Source: an uncultured Dorea sp.
GTDB taxonomy: Bacteria > Bacillota > Clostridia > Lachnospirales > Lachnospiraceae
DNA length: 64,000 nucleotides
Direction: 5' to 3'
Assembly (NCBI GenBank): GCA_910577685.1
Contig: CAJTOH010000003.1
Span: 77,911-141,910, forward strand
Shown here piece after piece: positions 42,612 to 50,092 of the stretch. Under the pieces are notes generated by a model that saw only the letters and a list, made by a program, of their open reading frames with translations, was not told the origin of the DNA and ran no database searches. How positions within the stretch are numbered: position 1 is the first letter of the stretch; the number at the start of each line of letters is the position of its first letter. A program made the position numbers and the translations under genes.

Positions 42612-43940
42612 CTACATCGCTTCTTGCTTCCGGTATATGAGGTAAGAAAGCCCTGCCGATACGAGTTCTGTCAGGCAGAAGGCGTACCAGACGCCGTCCG
42701 CGCCGAGAAAACGGCTCAGGAGATAGGCTGCGGGGATAATAAGCGCCGCGTACCTAAGCAGCGAGATATAGAGGGACGGCGTCCCTTTCCCCAGACCTTC
42801 GAGAGCGCCGGAGCAGGTAACGGAAACAGCCGAAACGATGAAGCCGAGGCTGATAATGTGAAGGGCGTCGACGCCGATTCGGATTGTCTCTGTGTTGGAC
42901 GTGAACAGACCGATCAGTTCGGCAGGGATCAGCCAGGACAGAATTGTTCCGACGCACATGACGCACATGGTCAGGGTAAGGGTAGTGCCGAAAATCTTCC
43001 TGACGCGTTCTTTCTCACCTGCGCCGTAATTGTAGCCCATAAGCGGGCGGATGCCTTGGATAATGCCGTTTGCCGTCAGGTAGATAAAGGTCTGCAGCTT
43101 ATAGTACACGCCAAGCACCAACACGTAGGTTTCGGAAAATGAGGCAAGGATTCCGTTCAGGACGGAGATCAGCAGGGAGGGAAGGGCAAGGCTTAAGGTT
43201 GCCGAAATCCCGACGGAATATAGTTTCATTGCGACATTCTTCTCAGGTTTCAGGTACCGGCGTTTTATTTTTATGGGAATAGGGTCTGTTTTGCAGAACA
43301 CCAGATATGCAGCCAGTGTGAGCATCTGCCCGATTCCGGTCGCATATGCCGCTCCGGCTATCCCCATTGCAGGGAAGAAACCGATCCCGAAGATCATAAG
43401 CGGATCCAGAATGATATTGGCGATGAATCCGCACATCATACAGAACATGGATACTTTCATCTTTCCGACCGCCTGAAAGAGCTTCTCGTATACGAGTGTG
43501 AGGGCGATTACCGTCGAAAACAGGAATGCCCGGTTTGAATAGCTGAGGGCCATACCGATCACCGTTTCATCCGAGGAGAACATCCGAAGGAATGAAGGCA
43601 TAATAGCGATGCACAGGACGGTTAAGGTTATTCCGTGGACAATGTTCAGGAACCAACCTTGGGAGGCGGATTTGTCTGCATTGACCTGATCGCCTGCGCC
43701 TAGGAAATATGCCGCGCTTGCGTTAATTCCGATTGCGAACCCGATTGCGATGGCATTAATCATGTTCTGGATGGGAAAGACCAGCGCCAGTGCGGTCATG
43801 GCGTCCTCGCTTAACTTGGCCACAAAGTAGCTGTCCACGATGTTGTACAGGGAATTGACCGCCATGGAGATGACCATGGGCAGGGACATGGACAGAACCA
43901 GAGGCAGGATTTTCTTTTCTTTCATAAATGTTTGTTCCAT
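42612..43940 (-). CDS. MATE family efflux transporter
   Basis: The 442-residue membrane protein has about twelve hydrophobic segments and MATE landmarks: ILPLVLSMSLPMVISMAVNS, NIVDSYFVAKLSEDAMTALA and ISATLSLALPSLLISVLNG, plus GIIQGIRPLMGYNYGAGEKE. It is a cation-coupled multidrug exporter of the DinF/NorM superfamily, with substrate unknown. GGAGG lies nine bases before ATG. A hairpin terminator in the leader may attenuate expression. Confidence 0.93.
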   Translation of the reverse strand: MEQTFMKEKKILPLVLSMSLPMVISMAVNSLYNIVDSYFVAKLSEDAMTALALVFPIQNMINAIAIGFAIGINASAAYFLGAGDQVNADKSASQGWFLNIVHGITLTVLCIAIMPSFLRMFSSDETVIGMALSYSNRAFLFSTVIALTLVYEKLFQAVGKMKVSMFCMMCGFIANIILDPLMIFGIGFFPAMGIAGAAYATGIGQMLTLAAYLVFCKTDPIPIKIKRRYLKPEKNVAMKLYSVGISATLSLALPSLLISVLNGILASFSETYVLVLGVYYKLQTFIYLTANGIIQGIRPLMGYNYGAGEKERVRKIFGTTLTLTMCVMCVGTILSWLIPAELIGLFTSNTETIRIGVDALHIISLGFIVSAVSVTCSGALEGLGKGTPSLYISLLRYAALIIPAAYLLSRFLGADGVWYAFCLTELVSAGLSYLIYRKQEAM

Positions 43941-43967
43941 AATTTTACCTCCATTTCAACATAAAAA

Positions 43968-44001
43968 CGCCACACAAGAACTTTGCAGTTATTGTGTGGC
44001 G
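43968..44001 (-). terminator. Leader terminator/attenuator before the MATE gene
   Basis: CGCCACACAA and TTGTGTGGCG form a perfect 10-bp stem; on the minus strand TTTTT follows directly. It sits between the MATE promoter (44049-44077) and the start codon 28 bases further on. Confidence 0.75.
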
Positions 44002-44048
44002 AAAAAAGATCTCTCTTGAAAAATCCACTCCCGTATGGGTTTGACATT

Positions 44049-44077
44049 AGTATGTCATAAGCTCGGCGGAAAGTCAA
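44049..44077 (-). promoter_or_regulatory. Promoter of the MATE gene
   Basis: On the minus strand TTGACT and CATACT with a 17-bp spacer, giving a leader of roughly 100 bases that contains the terminator hairpin. Confidence 0.65.
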
Positions 44078-44156
44078 TCCCTTAAATTCAGGTTCATGGT
44101 GGAAATATACAAGTCGGAATAGGTAACTTCTTCTCCAAACAGGCAGAGTTATGAAC

Positions 44157-44186
44157 TTGCAGATAATCCTTGCATTTCCTTATAAT
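44157..44186 (+). promoter_or_regulatory. Promoter of the araABD operon
   Basis: TTGCAG (44157-44162) and TATAAT (44181-44186) with an 18-bp spacer, 52 bases upstream of araA. Confidence 0.65.
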
Positions 44187-44238
44187 AGATCATAGAAAAT
44201 AAATCCAGACACATTTTCAAGAAAGAGAGGAAATTATC

Positions 44239-45738
44239 ATGTTAAAATCAAAAGCTTACCAGTTCTGGTTCTGCACAGGTTCACAGGATTTATACGGGGA
44301 TGTATGCCTGGCGCATGTAGCGGAACATTCACAGAAAATGGTGGAGGCGCTGAACGCTTCCGGAAACCTTCCATATGAAATAGTATGGAAACCGACGCTG
44401 ATCACCAATGAGCTGATCAGGAAGACGCTGAACGAGGCGAACACGGACGAGAGCTGCGCCGGGGTTATCACCTGGATGCACACCTTTTCACCGGCAAAAT
44501 CATGGATTCTGGGGCTTCAGGAATACAGGAAGCCGCTGCTTCATTTCCACACACAGTTCAACCGCGAGATTCCATACGATACCATTGACATGGATTTCAT
44601 GAATGAGAATCAGGCGGCTCACGGCGACAGAGAGTACGGACATATTTTCAGTCGTCTTGGAATGGAGCGCAAGGTCGTAATGGGATACTGGGAGGATGAG
44701 GATATTCAGAAGAGGATCGGTTCGTGGATGCGTACGGCAGTGGGCGTCATCGAGAGCAGCCACATCCGCGTTATGCGCATCGCCGACAATATGAGGAACG
44801 TTGCCGTGACCGAGGGCGACAAGGTAGAAGCGCAGATTAAGTTCGGATGGGAGATTGACGCGTACCCGGTAAATGAAATCGCGGCAGAAGTAGAAGCGGT
44901 TTCCAAAGGAGATATTGACGCGTTGGTCGAAGAATATTATGATAAGTATGAGATACTTTTGGAAGGCAGAGATGAGAAAGAGTTCAGAGAGCATGTAGCG
45001 GTACAGGCGGGAATAGAGATCGGATTCGAGAGGTTTCTGGAGGCGAAGAATTATCAGGCGATCGTGACCCATTTCGGCGATTTGGGAAGCTTAAAGCAGC
45101 TGCCGGGACTGGCGATCCAGAGATTGATGGAGAAGGGATACGGTTTCGGAGGAGAGGGCGACTGGAAGACGGCGGCGATGGTGCGCCTGATGAAGATCAT
45201 GACTCAGGGGATGAAGGATGCAAAAGGAACTTCATTCATGGAGGATTATACATATAATCTGGCCTCGGGCAAAGAGGGAATCCTGCAGGCGCATATGCTG
45301 GAAGTATGCCCGACGGTTGCCGACGGAAGAATCAGCATCAAAGAACAGCCGCTGTCCATGGGAGACAGGGAAGACCCTGCAAGACTGGTATTTACGTCTA
45401 AGACAGGTCCGGCGGTGGCCGTGTCCCTGATCGATCTTGGGGATAGGTTCCGGCTGATCATCAATGACGTGAACTGTAAGAAGGTGGAGAAACCGATGCC
45501 GAGGCTTCCGGTGGCAACCGCCTTCTGGACGCCGGAGCCGAACCTTAGGACAGGGGCGGAAGCATGGATTCTTGCAGGCGGCGCGCATCATACCGCATTC
45601 TCTTATGACCTGACTTCCGAGCAAATGGGCGATTGGGCGGCATGCATGGGCATTGAGGCTGTCTTTATCGACAAGGATACGACAATCCGCCAGTTCAGGA
45701 ACGAACTGCTGTGGAATAGTGTCGCGTACCGGAAATAG
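44239..45738 (+). CDS. araA: L-arabinose isomerase
   Basis: The 499-residue enzyme converts L-arabinose to L-ribulose in the cytoplasm. FWFCTGSQDLYGD, WMHTFSPAKSWILGLQEYRK and PLLHFHTQFNREIPYDTIDM are characteristic, as are GFGGEGDWKTAAMVRLMKIM and MLEVCPTV, which hold the Mn2+ ligands together with the late HHTAFS. Length matches AraA (about 500). It heads an araA-araB-araD operon with 12- and 16-base gaps. Confidence 0.97.
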   Translation: MLKSKAYQFWFCTGSQDLYGDVCLAHVAEHSQKMVEALNASGNLPYEIVWKPTLITNELIRKTLNEANTDESCAGVITWMHTFSPAKSWILGLQEYRKPLLHFHTQFNREIPYDTIDMDFMNENQAAHGDREYGHIFSRLGMERKVVMGYWEDEDIQKRIGSWMRTAVGVIESSHIRVMRIADNMRNVAVTEGDKVEAQIKFGWEIDAYPVNEIAAEVEAVSKGDIDALVEEYYDKYEILLEGRDEKEFREHVAVQAGIEIGFERFLEAKNYQAIVTHFGDLGSLKQLPGLAIQRLMEKGYGFGGEGDWKTAAMVRLMKIMTQGMKDAKGTSFMEDYTYNLASGKEGILQAHMLEVCPTVADGRISIKEQPLSMGDREDPARLVFTSKTGPAVAVSLIDLGDRFRLIINDVNCKKVEKPMPRLPVATAFWTPEPNLRTGAEAWILAGGAHHTAFSYDLTSEQMGDWAACMGIEAVFIDKDTTIRQFRNELLWNSVAYRK

Positions 45739-45750
45739 GAGGAGCAACGC

Positions 45751-47346
45751 ATGAGCAACGTAAAAGAAGTAATTGAGAGCGGCAGGGCCGCCCTTGGTAT
45801 TGAGCTGGGTTCGACCAGAATCAAGGCTGTTCTGATCGACGAGAACCATACGCCGATCGCATCAGGCGACCATGAGTGGGAGAACCGTCTGGAAAATGGA
45901 AATTGGACCTATTCGCTGGACGATATCTGGACAGGACTTCGGCACAGTTATCAAAATCTGGCGGCAGACGTACAGAAAAAGTACGGGGTCGTGCTTAAGA
46001 AGATCGGTTCCATTGGATTCAGCGCAATGATGCACGGATATATGGCGTTTGACAAGGAGGGGAACCTTCTGGTTCCCTTCCGTACTTGGAGAAATTCCAC
46101 TACGGGCGAGGCTGCAAAGAAGCTGATTGAGTTATTCCAGTACAACATCCCTCTTCGCTGGAGTATTGCCCATCTGTATCAGGCAATCCTCAACGGAGAA
46201 GAACATGTGAAGGACGTAGCGTATTTTACGACGCTCTCAGGATATATTCACTGGAAACTGACGGGGGTTAAGGCTCTTGGTATCGGGGATGCGTCGGGTA
46301 TGTTCCCCATCGATATACAGAAGAAGGACTTTAACCAGGAAATGATTCAAAGATTCGACGAGTTGGTGGCCGATAAGAATTTCTCATGGAAATTAAGGGA
46401 CATTATGCCTAAAATTATGGTTGCCGGGGAAGAGGCGGGAGTATTGACCGAAGAGGGAGCAAGACTTCTGGATGAGAGCGGCAATCTTGAGGCGGGAATC
46501 CCGCTGTGTCCGCCGGAGGGGGACGCCGGAACGGGAATGGCGGCGACCAACAGCGTTGCCAAGCGAACCGGGAATGTATCTGCGGGAACCAGTGTGTTTG
46601 CGATGATCGTGCTAGAGAAGGAGCTTCGCAGGGTGTATCCGGAGATTGACCTTGTGACTACGCCGGACGGCAGCCTGGTGGCGATGGTACATGCCAATAA
46701 CTGTACTTCGGATTTGAATTCGTGGGTAGGCATTTTCCGGGAATTTGCAGAGAGCTTCGGTATCGAGGTGGATATGAACCGGCTATTCGGCGTCTTATAC
46801 AATAAGGCTTTGGAGGGGGATGCAGACTGCGGAGGGCTTTTATCCTACGGCTATCTTTCGGGAGAATTTATAACAGGGGTGGATGAAGGGCGTCCGCTGT
46901 TCGTAAGATCCCCGGAGAGCAGGTTTAATCTGGCTAACTTTATGCGCGTGAACCTGTTTACGGCTTTGGGGGCGATCAAGGTAGGTATGGACTTGCTTCT
47001 GAAAGAAGAGGATGTGGCTATTGACTCCATTCTCGGACACGGCGGCTTATTTAAGACGAAAGGCGTCGGGCAGAGGATCCTTGCGGCGGCCATCAACGCG
47101 CCGGTATCTGTCATGGAGACGGCGGGTGAAGGCGGGCCATGGGGAATGGCTCTTCTGGCGGCTTATATGAAGAATAAGGAGAACGGCGAGAATTTGGAGG
47201 ATTATCTGGCGAAGAAGGTATTTGCCGGAAACGAAGGAAGCAGGATGGAGCCGGATCCGAAGGACGTAGAGGGATACGAAGTCTTCATAGAACGGTATAA
47301 GAAGGGGATCGCGATTGAGAAAGCGGCTCTGGAAAGCCTGATATAA
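45751..47346 (+). CDS. araB: Ribulokinase (FGGY family)
   Basis: GGAGGAG precedes the ATG. The 531-residue kinase phosphorylates L-ribulose. ALGIELGSTRIKAVLID is the first phosphate motif, IGFSAMMHGYMAFDKEGNLL and FRTWRNSTTGEAAKKL bind sugar, PPEGDAGTGMAATNSVAKRT holds the catalytic region, and ILGHGGLFKTKGVGQRILAA followed by GGPWGMALLAAY forms the second ATP motif. The sequence is nearer to generic FGGY kinases than to E. coli AraB. Context between araA and araD settles the role. Confidence 0.92.
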   Translation: MSNVKEVIESGRAALGIELGSTRIKAVLIDENHTPIASGDHEWENRLENGNWTYSLDDIWTGLRHSYQNLAADVQKKYGVVLKKIGSIGFSAMMHGYMAFDKEGNLLVPFRTWRNSTTGEAAKKLIELFQYNIPLRWSIAHLYQAILNGEEHVKDVAYFTTLSGYIHWKLTGVKALGIGDASGMFPIDIQKKDFNQEMIQRFDELVADKNFSWKLRDIMPKIMVAGEEAGVLTEEGARLLDESGNLEAGIPLCPPEGDAGTGMAATNSVAKRTGNVSAGTSVFAMIVLEKELRRVYPEIDLVTTPDGSLVAMVHANNCTSDLNSWVGIFREFAESFGIEVDMNRLFGVLYNKALEGDADCGGLLSYGYLSGEFITGVDEGRPLFVRSPESRFNLANFMRVNLFTALGAIKVGMDLLLKEEDVAIDSILGHGGLFKTKGVGQRILAAAINAPVSVMETAGEGGPWGMALLAAYMKNKENGENLEDYLAKKVFAGNEGSRMEPDPKDVEGYEVFIERYKKGIAIEKAALESLI

Positions 47347-47362
47347 TAAAGGAGTTACGAAT

Positions 47363-48064
47363 ATGCTGGAACAACTGAAAAAAGACGTGTATGAAGCGAA
47401 TATGCTGCTCCCGAAGTATGGGTTGGTTACCTTTACATGGGGGAACGTAAGTGGAATCGACCGTGAAAGCGGGCTGCTGGTGATCAAGCCCAGCGGCGTT
47501 GAGTACGACAGGCTGAAACCGGAGGATATGGTGGTAGTTGATCTGAAAGGGAATAAGGTAGAAGGGGAATATAATCCATCCTCGGATACTGCGACCCATG
47601 TTGTCCTGTACAACCGGTTTCCGAAGGTGGGGGGAATCGTGCATACCCATTCTTCCTGGGCGACGAGCTGGGCGCAGGCGGGAAGGGGGATTCCGTGTTA
47701 CGGGACGACCCATGCGGATTATCTCTATGGGGAGGTTCCCTGTGTGAGGAATCTGACAAAAGAGGAGATCGACGAAGCGTACGAGAAGAATACGGGCGTA
47801 CTGATCGCAGATGAATTCGAGGCGAGGGGCCTTGATTATAATGCGTCTGTGGCTGTGCTGTGTAAGAATCACGGGCCGTTTACCTGGGGAAAGGATGCCC
47901 ATGAGGCGGTGCATAATGCGGTAGTATTGGAGGAAGTTGCGAAGATGGCGGCGCGCTGTGAGATGATAAACCCGCAGAACCAGCCTGCGCCCCAAGAGCT
48001 TCAGGATAAGCATTACTACCGGAAGCATGGCGCTGGCGCGTACTATGGACAGCCGGGGAAATAG
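47363..48064 (+). CDS. araD: L-ribulose-5-phosphate 4-epimerase
   Basis: The 233-residue class II aldolase-like epimerase makes D-xylulose 5-phosphate. VTFTWGNVSGIDRESGLLVI, KPSGVEYDRLKPEDMVVVDL, IVHTHSSWATSWAQAGRGIP (HxH zinc ligands), YGTTHADYLYGEVPC and KNHGPFTWGKDAHEAVHNAV are all diagnostic. Third gene of the operon. Confidence 0.97.
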   Translation: MLEQLKKDVYEANMLLPKYGLVTFTWGNVSGIDRESGLLVIKPSGVEYDRLKPEDMVVVDLKGNKVEGEYNPSSDTATHVVLYNRFPKVGGIVHTHSSWATSWAQAGRGIPCYGTTHADYLYGEVPCVRNLTKEEIDEAYEKNTGVLIADEFEARGLDYNASVAVLCKNHGPFTWGKDAHEAVHNAVVLEEVAKMAARCEMINPQNQPAPQELQDKHYYRKHGAGAYYGQPGK

Positions 48065-48200
48065 GCAGAGATTGGATGTCAATCATTCGGATTGTTTTAA
48101 ATAAAATAGGTTCTCAATTTCCCGCAAATTCAAAGGATTACAATAAAGCATAAGAAGGAAGCAAACTATTATTTGACGTGTAATCAAAGGGGAACGTATT

Positions 48201-48975
48201 ATGAGTAAATTAAAAGCTAAAGAATACAAAAAATTTGAAGATATAAAACATATCAGGAAAGATGGCAGCGAATTTTGGTCAGCCAGAGAGTTGGCGCCAG
48301 CGTTAGAGTACAATAAATGGGAAAATCGTAAGTGCCGGTGCAGCAAGTAAGCCTGTTAAGGATTATGAACTTACTCGTTATGCCTGCTATTTAATTGTAC
48401 AGAACGGTGATCCACGAAAAGAAGTGATAGCTTTAGGACAGACCTATTTTGCAATCCAAACATATCGGCAGGAAGTGGCGGATCATTTTAATGAATTGGA
48501 TGAGGACAGAAGACGCTTGGTAGTTCGTGGAGATATTAAGCAGTGGAATCAGCTTCTCGCGGAAACAGCACATGACGCAGGCGTTATTACAAATGAAGAA
48601 TTTGCGATTTTTCAGAATTCCGGATACATGGGTTTATATGGAGGACTGGATGTTGATGACATACACAAGAGAAAAGGACTGGATGTAGGGCAAAAAATTC
48701 TTGATTATATGGGAAGTACGGAGCTTATTGCTAATTTATTCAGAATATCACAAACAGAAGAAAAATTGCGGAAAGATGAGATTACTGGTGCAAAGGCGGC
48801 AACAGTTACCCATTATAAGGTTGGGAAAGAAGTGAGAGGGGCTATTGAGAAAATAGGCGGTACAATGCCGGAAGATTTACCGACACCAGAAAAAAGCATT
48901 CAACAGGTTGAAAAAGAAGAGATTGCCAGATTAAAGGAGAAAGCAAAAGCGGGAAAATTAATGTTGGACGAATAA
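48201..48975 (+). pseudogene. DinD-like DNA-damage-inducible protein, internally deleted
   Basis: GGGGAAC precedes ATG 48201. The first part (FEDIKHIRKDGSEFWSAREL, APALEYNKWEN) ends at a TAA at 48350. In another frame the C-terminal part follows directly: ASKPVKDYELTRYACYLIVQ, NGDPRKEVIALGQTYFAIQT, DAGVITNEEFAIFQNSGYMG, GLDVGQKILDYMGSTELIAN. Intact DinD proteins have about 35 more residues between these blocks, so a small deletion with a frame change destroyed the gene. A terminator follows at 49002. Confidence 0.75.
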
Positions 48976-49001
48976 GTATCCAATGTTGTTTGAAGATTTT
49001 T

Positions 49002-49042
49002 AGAGTAAGGGGCTGTCGAAACAGATACCCCTTACTCTTTTT
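49002..49042 (+). terminator. Rho-independent terminator
   Basis: AGAGTAAGGGG / CCCCTTACTCT stem with a 15-base loop and a T run. Confidence 0.85.
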
Positions 49043-49100
49043 ATACGTCCCTTTTCTGACAGACGACGGCAAAATCAGGACCAAAATCCGGTATCATTAC

Positions 49101-49116
49101 CTTACATTTTTGTAAG
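49101..49116. promoter_or_regulatory. Putative regulator site upstream of the broken response regulator
   Basis: The palindrome CTTACATTTTTGTAAG lies 24 bases upstream of a TATAAT (49141-49146). It resembles the TGTAAGGA repeats before the bceA-like fragment at 59.4 kb. Confidence 0.4.
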
Positions 49117-49174
49117 CAGACATTTCTCCCCCGAATCATGTATAATAGAAAAAGGGCCTTAGGAGGTGCTTTAT

Positions 49175-49477
49175 ATGAGAAAGCTTTTACTTCTTGAAGA
49201 TGATATCAGTCTGATAGACGGCTTGGCCTATTCTTTAAAGAAAAACGGATTCGATATAGAGATAGCAAGAACCATAAAGGAGGCTGAAAGGCTGATTGAA
49301 AGAGGCACGGAGTTTGCGCTCTTTCTTTTTGACGTAACGCTGCCGGACGGAAATGGGTTCACCTTGTGTGAGAAGCTGAGGGAGTCCGGCAACCCGGTTC
49401 CGATCATTTTCCTGACGGCGTCCGATGAAGAGACCAGCGTGATCCGGGGGCTGGACTGCGGAGGGGACGGAGAGTTA
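49175..49477 (+). pseudogene. Response regulator, receiver domain only
   Basis: AGGAGG precedes ATG 49175. The receiver domain is complete up to about residue 100: KLLLLEDDISLIDGLAYSLK, ALFLFDVTLPDGNGF with the phosphoacceptor Asp, PIIFLTASDEETSVIRGLDC. At GGDG the reading runs into unrelated sequence (ELFAASYKTHVRSRNLEAYV) where the KPF loop and winged-helix domain should be. The deletion joins it to the kinase remnant that follows. Confidence 0.75.
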
Positions 49478-49519
49478 TTTGCTGCTTCTTATAAAACACA
49501 CGTCCGTTCCCGCAATCTT

Positions 49520-50007
49520 GAGGCTTATGTGTACCGGGTTAGTATTCGCGGCGGCTATACTGGACGGGACGGCGTTCTTCCTGCGACGGCGGGAGAGAGT
49601 CTATGAAGATGCGGGGAAGGTGATCGAACTGTATAAAAGAAATTCTGATGGAAGGACAGTCTCAGGAGGTACTTTTCTGCGATCTGGAGTGGACGATAGA
49701 GGCGGTGGCGAATCTGGTTAAAAATGGGTTGGACCATACGAAGGAGGGAGGCGTGGTACGAGTATCATGGAATCGATCCCCGGCAGTTTTCCGTCTGTGC
49801 GTGGAGGATAATGGATGCGGCATTGACGGGGAGGATATCCATCATATTTTCGAACAGTTTTACCGGAGCAAAACATCCGGCGACAGGCAGGGGGCGGGGC
49901 TTGGGCTTTCGCTGGCGAAGTCGATCGTGGAAGGTCAGGGAGGAACTCTGTCGGTGGAGAGCCGGACAGGGGAGGGGAGTATCTTTCGAATAAACTTTCT
50001 TATATAA
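49520..50007 (+). pseudogene. Sensor histidine kinase remnant (membrane segment plus ATPase domain)
   Basis: Frame-shifted pieces give a membrane segment and linker (LVFAAAILDGTAFFLRRRER, VYEDAGKVIELYKRN) and then the ATPase domain (LEWTIEAVANLVKNGLDHTK, VEDNGCGIDGEDIHHIFEQF, GAGLGLSLAKSIVEGQGGTL) to the stop at 50007. The His box is lost. With the fused receiver at 49175 it is the collapsed remainder of a BceRS-like pair. The ATPase domain frame (from 49648) is open and could be translated. Confidence 0.75.
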
Positions 50008-50092
50008 AGATGGGATATTTAGTTTTTATCTTGTATACACACTCAAAATGATATATACTTACTTTGCAAATTATTTTAGAAAGGTAAAAACT

